Origin: Escallonia rubra
Taxonomy: Eukaryota > Streptophyta > Magnoliopsida > Escalloniales > Escalloniaceae
Direction of reading: 5' to 3'
Assembly (NCBI GenBank): GCA_033065855.1
Contig: JAVXUO010001992.1
Location: 1-64,000, forward strand
Length of the DNA: 64,000 nt
Numbering within the stretch: position 1 is the first letter of the stretch; every line of letters starts with the position of its first letter. The position numbers were made by a program, and so were the translations under genes. The notes under the pieces are model-generated. The model was not told the origin of the DNA. It searched no databases and saw nothing but the letters and a program-made list of their open reading frames with translations. Below are positions 20,751-31,645 of the stretch, piece by piece.

Positions 20751-21799
20751 TAGGCTAACTCCTATTTTGATTTTTTTTTACATTTTTTTGGCGTACCTAT
20801 GTTGAATTTGACCATTTCTTCTGCCACTGACTTGACTAGACTAGACTCCTACTTTTCTATTTCTTTTAAATATATTTTTTATAGGTCCATATCATAACCT
20901 ATATAAGCAACCAAGGAGTAATTAAAATCAATCATCATATTATCAAGAAAAAGTCTAGGAAAACATAGTAGGTGAGCAAAGTCAACTTGTCTAGAGTGAC
21001 GTAAGCATCCAGGTCTTCATGTTCAGGAGCAGCTTCGGCAGTGGGACCTCCTTTGGTAATCTCCCTGACACTCAGCGGTCCATATTCGATCATCTAATTT
21101 TGTGCATCGCCCTGTGGTGGAGTGGTTAGGCTTGTTGGGTTTATGATCCGGTCGTCCACTTCGTAAATAAGGACCAGGATATGCATATTGTTGAAGCATG
21201 TTGTCATTCCCTCAAGCTCCATGAAGTCCATCCAACTAGAAACATCCTCGGAGCCCGGTTCAGTCAGTATTGGGATTTCTTGGTCTTCAACCCATTCACA
21301 GTCGCAGATGATTTTCCATCCTTTGATTAGCTTCCACGTCCCTACATTATAGACAAACACCAAAAGTTCACAGTGAGGTCCATTCTCTCCTTCCTTAACA
21401 AAGTATCTGTTTAGAATAAGAACCTTGGTTATACCTCTGAAGTCATGCGTTGTCCGCTCTCTTTGTCTTTCTTGCCTTGGACCACCTTTCTGATAGCTTC
21501 TTAGATCTCTTTCTTGGTTGGCTTGTATCCTAACCTAAACTGCTCCTTCTTATTCTCGATAACTGGAAAGCTGGGAAGTCATTGGCAATTCCGACCAAAA
21601 ACTTTTCCTGGGAAATAATGGAGCTTTCGCAACATATGGAAAACTAACGTGTTAATATAAGGCGTAAAAGGGAGGAACTATTCAACGAGACAAACCTCCT
21701 CGTACTCTAGACACTGTACTGGGTTATCAATCCTAAATCCACTGGGCAAAACATCCAATGAATAGTGTGGCATCATAACACTGTCTTTATCTTTTTCCA

Positions 21800-22366
21800 C
21801 CTGTCCGATCTAAGGTAGCTGTGAACCACTCATGATTGTGAAGACGTCCTTATCCAATACAAACTTAACTTGATTCAATGTAGAAGGGACTGCACCTACA
21901 GAATGAATGCACGGCCTTCCTAACAAGAGATTAAATACCATGGGTATATCCAACACATGAAACTCAACTTCAAAACTGGCGATTCAAACAATCACATGGA
22001 GAGCTTGACTGTACTGATCACTTCTATCCGGGTATTTTCGTAGGCTTGACAGCTTGGTTTGAAGGGATAAACTCTGAGGGGTCAATGCTTAGGGAACATT
22101 CAAGGCAAAATCATTGTCTATAAGGATTAAAGGAACCCTCTTATCAAGTGCTCGCATTGTGATGTGGAGCGGGTCATTGTAGCTAGATCCTGACTTGGGC
22201 AAATCTGATTCAAAAGAGGTGAGAACATTCCAAAGTTTGCATCCAGGCTTCATCCGAAGTGAGGAACCAACGAGAGGCAGCTCCCGTGAGGGTACGATGG
22301 AAAATCCGTATCAACTGGTTTTGATTGACTTTGTAGGGGGCCAGCGCATGCATGTACATCTTGATA
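21800..22366 (-). pseudogene. Gypsy gag C-terminal part and aspartic protease remnant
   Basis: Just left of the solo LTR the minus strand reads a gag piece (MYMHALAPYKVNQNQLIRIF, then LTGAASRWF). Further left, near 21990-21870, it reads FHVLDIPMVFNLLLGRPCIH, the conserved second half of gypsy aspartic proteases (LLGRPWIH in intact copies). Frameshifts and stops throughout. Confidence 0.65.
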
Positions 22367-23740
22367 TGTGAAACCAATAAAACAATTGGGGGGAGGGGGG
22401 TGGGGGTGGGGGAGTGAATAGGGTTTTTGAAAGATAATGGTGAATTTAAACTAAGCATAATAATAAATCTCAATCAAACCAAATAATATTTCAATGAAGA
22501 TGCTATCTACACAATATTGAGCAATTATAGAGCAATAAATAAAGATATTGAGTTAGAGATACTTGACAAGGAGATTTAAATCGTTCGGCTTGAACTACCC
22601 TTAAGCCTACATCCACCTCTTCAAGGAAGTCCCTTGCAAGAGCACTAGAATCCACTAGCAACAATCTTCTTTCGGGTCAAGATCAAAACCCTTACAATAC
22701 ATGGTGATATCCCCACACTGAGCATAAGCCTTAAATCCATAAGGCTCACTCAAGACTTGACAAACCCAAGCCTTGATAACAATCCTTTAGCCAAGATCAA
22801 TTGTGTACAAATAAACGCTCTTGAAAGGAAATGAGTACAAATGAAGCTCTAGTACAATAAAGAGATGAGAGAATTGATGACTTGAAGAATGCTCACTCTC
22901 AATCAAAAATTGCTCACAAAGATGGTCTTTTTAATGATGTAAAATCATGAATGAAGAGAAAAATGTTTAATCTATGAGCCTTGATCTTTTTCTAATGAAT
23001 GGAGGCTTAGAATGTGATTTTTCATAGTGTATGATGAAGCCCCAAATCATTTTTATAGGGTTGATAGAAAATATAGCTGTTATGGGAAGATTTGGCGTGA
23101 TTTTGGGCAAAACTAGCCGTTATTTTTCATCCAACGGTCAATAAAGTCAATTGCATTAGGAATGCAGTCGACTTTATTATCGTACTGCACATTACTCAAC
23201 TACCTCACAAAACCCCCTTTCTTAATTTGGGCATAACTTTCTCTAGAAAAAAACGGATTGAGGTGTCGAATTTTGCGTTGGAAAGCTAATGAAAAGTTTT
23301 ATCAAAATATGAAAATATTAGCTCCAAAAACATTCTTGAGAAAATCTAAGTGAGCTACAAAGTTCACTCATTTTCAAGAACCACACTTGTGTGAATGGTT
23401 ATAAACTCACATGCAATGCACAAGGTGTCCTAAGGTCCTTTTAGGTCATGGTCATCAATTCAAGCATCAAACAGACTAGTTACATAATAGTAAAGAGAAA
23501 TCATAATTCATAGTAACTTAGCCTATGCATTCTTTGACAATGGACTTGATGAAGCTTCCATAGCATGTCTACTATAGCTTTAAGCTTCTTTGGCTTTAAC
23601 GCACATATCCAACTTCTCAAAATCTATCTTCATGAGTGTGTATCTATATGCCTACTAAGAATCCACTCAAAGCACACATTAGAAGATGATCAATGTGTTG
23701 TTATCGTCAAAACTAAACATAAGCGTAGGTTATCCAACCA
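22367..23740 (-). mobile_element. Solo LTR, probably Sirevirus-like copia, inserted in gypsy gag
   Basis: The gag frame is interrupted between HIVST (right, about 23745) and KMYMHAL (left, about 22350). In minus orientation the insert starts TGGTTGGATAACC and ends with a C-rich stretch then TTGGTTTCACA, i.e. TG...CA; the C-run before the end and GATAACAACACATTGATCATC near the start resemble Sirevirus LTRs. No internal region or second copy, hence solo. The 5-bp target duplication is not recognisable. Confidence 0.6.
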
Positions 23741-24110
23741 AAGTGCTAACAATATGGATCTTGGGGTCTATGGTCTCGTCGAACTTGTCCATCTCTGGTA
23801 TTTTGAACTTAGGAGACAACTTATCCCTGGATTTCATGGTCAGGGCGCTAAGGTCTAGAGGGTCATTAGCTTTCCTCATTCGGGGGATTTAGAATTCAAG
23901 TGCCGCCAATTTATCTTTCCTTTCTAGACTACAAGTTTTATTTCTTCATCCTCCGACTCATACTGCTAGCCAAACTCGGGACCTTTCTTCTTGTGTTCCT
24001 TCTTTTCTGTCCTGGTATCATCTTCATGTTCTTTCCTACCCTTCATCTTGAGGTCGTCTATTTTCTCAGCCGTTCGGGACTATGGATTTGCTAGGATTGC
24101 AAAATCTATC
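23741..24110 (-). pseudogene. Gypsy gag N-terminal remnant
   Basis: Minus-strand frames show a charged segment (TKERKKEHKKKGPEFG) and then FKIPEMDKFDETIDPKIHI, the motif that opens the gag domain of many plant gypsy elements. It continues on the far side of the solo LTR. Two or more in-frame stops. Confidence 0.6.
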
Positions 24111-24254
24111 TGAAAATCCTTCTATAATTCACTGTATAGAGAAATTTTTTAAAAATCTAATCACACAGACCTCATAGATCAAGCTGACTGGCGTATACCC
24201 CATGGGGGTAAGGGGAAGTTTTTCTGGTCTTCGAGGTCTTTTTTGGATTTTTGA

Positions 24255-24815
24255 AAGTTAGGGAGTATGACTGACTAATTGTCCTGTTGTATAGGGTGGA
24301 GAATCGGTCGGTTGAAAAATGGGATTAGGGTTTTGCTTCTGTAAGTTTTTGGGAAAGGAAAGGTTCTGACTAACCCTCTGATCATCTTCACGGATGAACC
24401 GGCCGGTTGGCTAGTGGGGTTAGGGTTTATTCCTGAAAAGTTTTTGGGAAAGGAAAGATTTTGACTAACTGTCCAGTCATCCTGGTGGATAAATCGGCTA
24501 GTTGGTTAGTGGGATTAGAGTTCATTTCTGGAAATTTTTGGGGAAGGAAGGGTTCTGACTAATCGTCGGGTCATCTTGGTGGATAAACCGATCGGTTAGT
24601 TAGCGGGATTAGGGTTTGTTTCTAGAAATGTTTAAAGAATGAATGGTTCTAACTAACCGTCCGGTCATCCTGGTGGATAAACTTGCCGGTTGATCAGTGG
24701 GTTGCATTAGGGTATAAACCAACCAGTTTTAAAATTTTCAAGTAATTCATTTACTGATAAACTGTCCGGTTAGGAGTGCGGTAAACCGACCGGTTAGTCA
24801 GAGTCTCACCTCATT
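24255..24815 (-). repeat. ~116-bp imperfect tandem repeat in the gypsy leader, about five units
   Basis: Each unit contains GGTTCTGACTAACCGTCCGGTCATC, then GGTGGATAAACCGGCCGGTTG, then GTGGGATTAGGGTTTG and a TTTTTGGGAAAGGAA tail, in diverged form. Related AACCGGCCAGTTAGTCAG words recur at 15705-15860, the other end of this element. Confidence 0.75.
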
Positions 24816-25303
24816 TACGAGATTACTAGTTGGCTTACAGAGTATTGGCTGGTTTCCCTGCTAACATGCTGTAGGCTAACAAGGTATTCTCCCAAAAAAG
24901 GGTAGAACAATGAATGGTCCACGTGTGTGGTTTCTCTCTCAACGCCGGTGTAAAGGTCACTCCATCGGCTCGGCTGTACCATATACTCATAACTCAAAAA
25001 AGTTTAATAATAGGTGATTACCAGTACATGTACAAGCCATTTAATATACCAAAAAACCAAGAAACAAGGCCATGAAGCTGAGGGCACAACTGAAAGATTG
25101 CTTTGAAACTAAGAGGTCCAAAGGCTTCAACCGTTGCCCTCAAATGGATGGGTTAGGGACAAATGTGCACGTGTGTGAGGTATAAAAGTAAAAGCACAAG
25201 TACCATAGTTAATCACATTGGACATATCACAAAATACAAAGAAAATACAACAAGGCCAAAGATCAATAGAAATTTTTTTCGAGTCTAGTCCTCTTAATTT
25301 TAG

Positions 25304-25321
25304 TCCCCAATGGAGTCACCT
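25304..25321 (-). promoter_or_regulatory. Degraded tRNA-Arg primer binding site
   Basis: The minus strand reads AGGTGACTCCATTGGGGA two bases inside the LTR end; it matches the intact site at 2602-2619 at most positions, and most of the differences are transitions, consistent with decay of methylated cytosines. Confidence 0.6.
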
Positions 25322-25322
25322 C

Positions 25323-26582
25323 TGTAGCGAACCGCCTTGAAAAAATCCCATGCAAGGAAGATTTTAGGGAATTGCCATCCTATTTAATATAAAATGGGAT
25401 AATAAGAAAAAAACCAAGAAATGACTCTAAAAACGTCCGAAGGATAACTAATCTATCGAAAACAGGGAGATGGATTCGAGGACTAAGTTATGCAGCGGGA
25501 AGGTGTTAGGCACCCTCTACACCCTTCGGGTCTTTTCTTCATTTCTATTGATTTTTGACCTTTAAAACATATAACATGTAAAATGTGCAATAACACTAAC
25601 CCTAAGTTTATTTTTATATTTTTGGCTTGTACTCAACAGCAAGGGTTGAATTGCCTACATATCCGGTTAGACTAACTAGAATCAAAACTACCATGTCGGT
25701 CTTAGACTTAGGCTGAGAATTGAAAATACTCTTTTTTATTTTTATAATAGAAATGTAGTTGCGGGCAATGAAAGACAATTCTAGAATGATTAATGAACTA
25801 AGCCAGAAAACTCACAAAGGTTAAATCGGGTATTTGCTTGTCTGGACGGTTAGAGAACACTCTCCAAAGGATCCATGACGCAAGAGATTAAGAGAATTTT
25901 TAGTTAATATGAAGGACTAAATTCTCAAGAGAGATGATACACCACTTTACAAAGAAATGGTATAAAAGCTCTAAAGAAATAAGCATAATTGAAATTCATA
26001 TTCCAGACCCAGACCCCTAAAAATGTAGGCTAATGGGGCTATTTATAGGGCTCTGGGGCTCCATAACTGATAAGACTAGTTATGCCAATTTGCGAGTTAG
26101 AGATAAGTCAGAATAATTTATAAAAATTGCGGTTCATCCTATAATTTTAAAATATTCTTTTCTGAATTTCGAGGCATTATTTGACCCTAATTTTGGTAAT
26201 TATATCTGATTTTGTAGATGGGATGTACTAGATTCTGGATTGATCTTCCTCAACCATATAAATCATTGATTTAATCCCTTACATTAGGCATAATTCACAA
26301 AACAATTCCCTATATTATCTAAACAAAATAAAATAAAATCTTAACACTTGGACTAGACTACCACGATTGTACTGGACTGCTAGACTGATCGACTAGACTT
26401 GACCAATGGACTTGACTAATGGACCTGACGATTAGACTTACGACCTCGACAACTGAACTGGATTGGACCGAATTAATTAATTAAGTTATATTACTAGGCA
26501 TAAGCTTAATAATAAACTCTAATTACTAATGAATCCCAATACTTATTTAATTAATTATAACTACAAAAATAGGGTGTCTACA
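25323..26582 (-). repeat. 5' LTR of the old gypsy element
   Basis: In minus orientation it starts TGTAGACACCCTATTTTTGT at 26582 and ends GGTTCGCTACA at 25323, a TG...CA LTR followed by the primer site. About 1260 bp, AT-rich, non-coding. No second copy in the window. Confidence 0.7.
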
Positions 26583-27940
26583 GGGGGTATTGTTTACTCC
26601 CACAAAATTACAACGTATGGGCCTAAGTAAGGCTGATATATCTAAGGGCATCAAGGATGCCACAACATTAATGGGTGAAAAATTCTAATTCCTTACTATG
26701 CTTTGCCTGACTTGAGCTAGTTCTGAGAACAAATCCCCATTTACGACTGATTCGTCCTAGCATAAGCAGCACAAATGGGGACTGTCATTCATATAGTCAA
26801 ATCGAAGAAAGGAATGACTAAATGACACATTACAAGTTCTTAACATGGGAAAGACATATGGCTCATTTACTATGCTACATGCCATCAAGAGATGAGTGGT
26901 GGAAAATATGTCCATGGCTAGATGAAAACATAGTCAAAAAGGCAGAACAAGGTCCTCTGCAGTCTAACCATGTACATGGTCAGATCGCTAAAAGGAGCTT
27001 AGTGTAAGCAAAATGTTAAAACAGGCACCCTTGGACATGTGACAACTCCAAATTAAACCATCCTGAAAGCTTGGTGTGAATAAAGCAACAAGGCAGGCAT
27101 GTGTAAAACTTGTGACAACTTCAGATTGGATTGACCTTGTGATCAATTTTTGGACCATTGAGTTACGTGCACATTTATGCATGTGATCGCTACCGACATT
27201 GTATGGGCATAAATTATGTCTGTAGGCCTTAGTGGAGTCCTTTATGGGTTACGATTTTCCATTTAAACTACAAAATATAAGGGTGTTGGTTCATATTCTC
27301 ACTCAATGAATTGCAGTCTCTCAATTAAACTTACCAATAAATTATAAGGGAGAGAGTAGAAGACTTTTACCAGTTTATCGATTCTCTTCATGTGGTTAGA
27401 TGTATGTCTTTAACCTACCCGTTTTAAAACAGCACGCTTATGATTGAGACAAGTCTGATCTCTATAACTTGTATATTACAAGAAGTCCTACCAACAATAT
27501 TGACATTACACATATCCTTTTTACATTTTCCTTGCCTTTATTTTACAAAATTTGAGTGATTTGTTCCGGGATTGGAGGTTAAAATGAAGATGATTAGTGC
27601 TTATGTCTTATGCTCTTTTTTATTTATATTTATTTATCTTTTCTGAATGTGGTTTTTCTTTTCTTCCATTTTTCTTCTTTTTTTTCTTTCTTTTTTTGGT
27701 TGTAATACCACCAAGAAGGTCCATAACCCAAGTATAGGATGAAGCCCAACTTCTCCCAAAAGTTTAAGCCCATAACTACAAGATATTATTTTTCCTTCTT
27801 ATATATGCTGTTTATATTTTCTTTGTCTTCCATGCATTTAGCGCAAATAAGGGGTGAAGTACCATTTCTATAAGTACATATTCATTGCATATAATACTTG
27901 TTCCACACGAGGACTAAGATCTCATATAAAGAATAGGATT
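26583..27940. other. AT-rich DNA, no gene recognised
   Basis: Only short frames (61-64 aa) without known motifs and pyrimidine-rich stretches (27640-27700). No inverted or tandem repeat was evident. Confidence 0.5.
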
Positions 27941-28906
27941 AATTACACCCAAATCCTTGAGGTTAGGTAAAACTACAGTGAAAGATACAAAATTTGAAAA
28001 GGTAACAGACGGTAATCAAAGATGTGAAATTTAATAAATTATAGTAATTGCTAGCCGTGTTGATCCATTAAAAAAATGTACTTTTTCTGATGTCAAAAAT
28101 ACACATTGTAAAATGCCAATGCTGCCCTTATGCATTATATACATAATATATACTACATTTATGTTTCACCGACTATCTCTATCTTCTGCATCCCCCCCCC
28201 CCCCCTTTTCCCCTCTTCTTCATCCTCGCGGCCACCACTCTGCCAGCACTAATAGTATCCACCACCGAGCCAAGCCTACTAGATTGTCGTGCCAATATAA
28301 GCGTCTCTCCCTAGATCCCTCTAACTTGCAAACACCATCATATCACTACCCCAACACCCATCAAAACCACCATTGAGAAACCCTCATGTTGCTGCGAGCC
28401 AATGGTTAAAGCCTATCAATCACCGTCACAATAACCTCTGCAATCATTGTTGCGGAGCCGCCACCGGAACCACCAAACGTAATGGGGTTCAGTGCTAACG
28501 CGACAACGTTGTCGGAGGAAAGACCCACCACTACATAACCAATGTGCCATCATCTACCCCCTCGGGCTGAGTGAATACGGCGACATGTTTTTTCAGGTCG
28601 ATAGACTGGTGACTCGTTTACCTTATTGTCTTTGTCGCTTTCAATCTAGTCACGTTTATCTCCACTTGAGATGTGAATGCGGAGGTCTTGGATGGCGGAT
28701 CCAGTGGTGGCTAGTTCTTGGAGAGAAAGAGGAGAGATTAAGGGCATTTTAATAATTATCTTCCAAGTCATGGACAATAAAGTCACTTTGTTCAAAACCG
28801 ATATGTATTTCATGAGACCTTTGGTCAACGGATATCACTGCTATTTGTCCACGCTAATGGACACGTGTGCAATTTTACTCTAACCTTCGGGACTTGAATG
28901 TAATTA
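27941..28906. mobile_element. Inverted-repeat element with AATTACACCCAAATCC-type ends
   Basis: The left end (AATTACACCCAAATCCTTGA then GGTTAGGTAAAA) matches the reverse complement of 28865-28906 (AATTACATTCAAGTCCCGAA then GGTTAGAGTAAAA). The interior includes a C-run (28192-28205) and GC-rich sequence (28210-28700). It belongs to the same broad family as the element at 32405-33551. Its right portion is also present in the duplicate at 31115. Confidence 0.6.
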
Positions 28907-29254
28907 ATTCAAAAATATATATATCTTGACATATAGTATTATATTGCTCTATATCTTGCTTCTTTTTCTAAATGTCGTATTTTGCCTTATAGTTTGGTCA
29001 CTCGTATTTCCAAAACACTTTGTTTATGACCTAAGTTGTAACGAGATATTTCATTTCCCTTAAATCGGATTGTGAAGTAGCTCACTCATTCTAATATCCA
29101 GGTTTCTTTTGTTTTTTTTATATCGATAAATCATGTTGTCAAAGCAATCTTTTTTCTCGATCTTGTAAAGAAATTTATTTGAAGCATCATTAATGTGCAG
29201 GATTAATTTTACGCTACACCCCATACTTAGAGGTCAGTTGCACCCAGCACCCCA
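28727..29254 (+). repeat. Direct repeat copy 1 (~0.53 kb)
   Basis: Nearly identical to 31115-31645 with a few substitutions and a 3-4 bp indel near the ATATATAT run. It spans the right end of the 27941 element, unassigned AT-rich DNA and the first ~64 bp of the 31590 element's inverted repeat, and ends exactly where CACTACAAGAAAA begins. Confidence 0.9.
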
Positions 29255-29870
29255 CACTACAAGAAAATTGGTCATTAATGACAACAAAAGTTGTCACTAT
29301 AAAATGCAAAGTTGTCACTGATTGCTATAGTGACGAAAATTTGTTGTCACAGTAATTGTCACTATAGGCCCGTCACTAAAGAGTTTAAATGACGATTTTA
29401 AAAAAGTTGTCACAAAATCTTAAAGTCATGTGACAACATCAAAGTTGTCACTGATTCATCACATTTAGTGATAACTTTATTGTCACTTAATGTTCTCAAA
29501 TGTTGTCACTGAAGAACCTTCCCAATGGACTTGGGTTGAGATCCAGTGACAACTTGCCTTGTCACTACTTCTGTCTAGTGACGACAGCGATGGTGTCACT
29601 ATTTCAAATGTGTGACAACTTCGGTATTGTCACAAATTCAAATACGTGACAATTTCAGTGTTGTCACAATTTCCATTTGTGACAATGATTTTTGTTGTCA
29701 CAAGAACATTCATTGACAACTTCTCGTTGTCACCGTTTTGATTTTTTTTCCTGTTGTCACTACACACATTAGTGATGAAATTTTAATAATGTAGTGACAA
29801 CCACAATCTTTTTCTCTTTACAATAATGGTGACAATTGTAAGTTGCCACATGTTGTCAAATCTTATTCCC
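29255..29870 (+). mobile_element. Left end of a CACTA-like element with TTGTCACTA subterminal motifs
   Basis: CACTACAAGAAAATTGGTC opens the block. It is followed by at least fifteen TTGTCAC or GTGACAA words in both orientations to about 29870. The matching right terminus was not found; GTAGTG at 29791-29796 is a weak candidate. No transposase frame follows. Confidence 0.65.
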
Positions 29871-31114
29871 TGTAAATATTACTCTTCTACAAAATAACGA
29901 GAATAAACTTTTAATATAAGAGAATTGAATTCAAAACCATCAACTATAACGACGGCATCCATTACAAGAGTTTTCTTAGTGTCAATATAAACTAAAAGGG
30001 TTCTATTCGTAAAATCACCAAGTATAATGACCTAGGATAAGCGTGTCGTTGCGTCTTCGTCTTCAATACCTCATACTCAATCCCACCATAGTTTTTCACT
30101 GCACCAAAAAAAAAAAAAAACAATAACATGATCATCACACTACAAAACAGAAATACAAAACAGGACAATTATAACCATACTATAGAGAAGCTTGAGTAGC
30201 AAATATTGACTAAAACATAGCAAATCCACCAACAGCCTAGACATATCATGATATATTTTCATTGGTATCTTGGACTCCCTACCATTGTAGGTGAACAATT
30301 CTCTTGCCATGGCAAATCCTTTCCTCCCTACTATGCCATTTCCTCCTAACTTTCCTACTAGAAAAGGCCATTTTGGTCCCTTTCACCTTAGAAAAGGCCA
30401 TTTTGGTCCATTTCACCTTCGTCATATACGACCACTGCTTGTAAGAATTTCTTATTTTCCCTCGAGAATCAAAAGATGGTAGAGAAACAGGTGCAACTAC
30501 CCCTACAAACCAACGCTTATGGCCGAGTTGATGAGGAGGTGGCTCAGTCCAAAGCCGACAAGCTTCACCTCCAGAAAACCAAGAAGCATGTCATCGATGG
30601 TGTCATCTTTGTGGTTTTTCAAGTCTCTGAGCTGAACGCAAGACTTTAACAGTAAGTTTATCCTTATACACCTACTTTGGTGCATGAATAATTTGGAAGG
30701 GCAAGGGATGGTGAGGCTAACTCTTGTCTTCAACAAAATCAATACAAATCTTTGGTGTCAATTAATAGGACCTAGGTCAAGGCATAACTACAGTTGGCGA
30801 AATTGTGCAGTGTTGTCTCAACTTTTACTTAGATGCCCAACTCTTATTAATTGGTAATTGGACACCCTAAATGAGAGTGTTCGAAAGCCTTGAAAGGCAG
30901 TAGAGAAGGTGGTTCCATAGCACTATGCATGGAAAGGCAAGAAAGAAGAAGAGAACCAAATATTCTTGCTCATCTAATACATGAACGTATTGAAAGATTC
31001 AAAATGAATATTATCAGAGTTGGATTTATCAAACAAAGATGCATATCTATTGTTTTTATGCGTGTTTGTGAGGATGGGGGAAGGAGGTAAAGCAAACTAA
31101 CCTCAACCATTTTC
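29871..31114. other. Unassigned DNA between CACTA end and duplicate 2
   Basis: AT-rich. The small repeat GAAAAGGCCATTTTGGTCC occurs twice (30360-30412). No convincing gene or terminus; short frames (63-79 aa) have no known motif. Confidence 0.5.
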
Positions 31115-31645
31115 AAGAGGAGAGATCAAGAGCATTTTAATAATTATCTTCCAAGTCATGGACAATAAAGTCACTTTGTTCAAAACCGATATGTATTTCA
31201 TGAGACCTTTGGTCAACGGATATCACTGCTATTTGTCCACGCTAATGGACACGTGTGCAATTTTACTCTAACCTTGGGGACTTGAATGTAATTAATTCAA
31301 AAATATATATACATGCTTGACATATAGTATTATATTGCTCTATATCTTGCTTCTTTTTCTAAATGTCGTATTTTGCCTTATAGTTTGGTCACTCGTATTT
31401 CCAAAACACTTTGTTTATGACCTAAGTTGTAACGAGATATTTCATTTCCCTTAAATCGGATTGTGAAGTAGCTCACTTATTCTAATATCCAGGTTTCTTT
31501 TGTTTTTTTTATATCGATAAATCATGTTGTCAAAGCAATCTTTTTTCTCGATCTTGTAAAGAAATTTATTTGAAGCATCATTAATGTGCAGGATTAATTT
31601 TACGCTACACCCCATACTTAGAGGTCAGTTACACCCAGCACCCCA
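31115..31645 (+). repeat. Direct repeat copy 2 (~0.53 kb)
   Basis: Second copy of 28727-29254. Here the sequence runs on past CACCCCA into GTGTTTTAAAATTGG, the rest of the inverted repeat of the element at 31590, so this is the copy in original context. Confidence 0.9.

Larger units (their letters stand above)
15700..26582 (-). mobile_element. Old, decayed Ty3/gypsy (Tat-like) retrotransposon
   Basis: Read right to left: 5' LTR (25323-26582), degraded tRNA-Arg primer site (about 25304-25321), leader with ~116-bp repeats (24255-24815), gag remnants (about 24100-23741 and 22366-22200, split by a solo LTR), protease (about 22200-21800), RT (about 20750-20142), RT-linked RNase H (to about 19230), integrase (about 19220-18600), then an antisense reading region (16046-17803). 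Domain order gag-PR-RT-RH-IN is that of Ty3/gypsy. All frames have stops and frameshifts. A matching 3' LTR is not visible; the element's left boundary is put at the (AT)n tract only because homology stops there. Confidence 0.75.

Noticed and set aside
26640-26653. ATCTAAGGGCATCA, identical to a short stretch of plant 18S rRNA
   Set aside because: The match does not extend beyond about 14 bases on either side; treated as chance.
29791-29796. GTAGTG as the right end of the 29255 CACTA-like element
   Set aside because: Only the first seven bases match the left end, no target duplication, and the expected downstream sequence does not follow.
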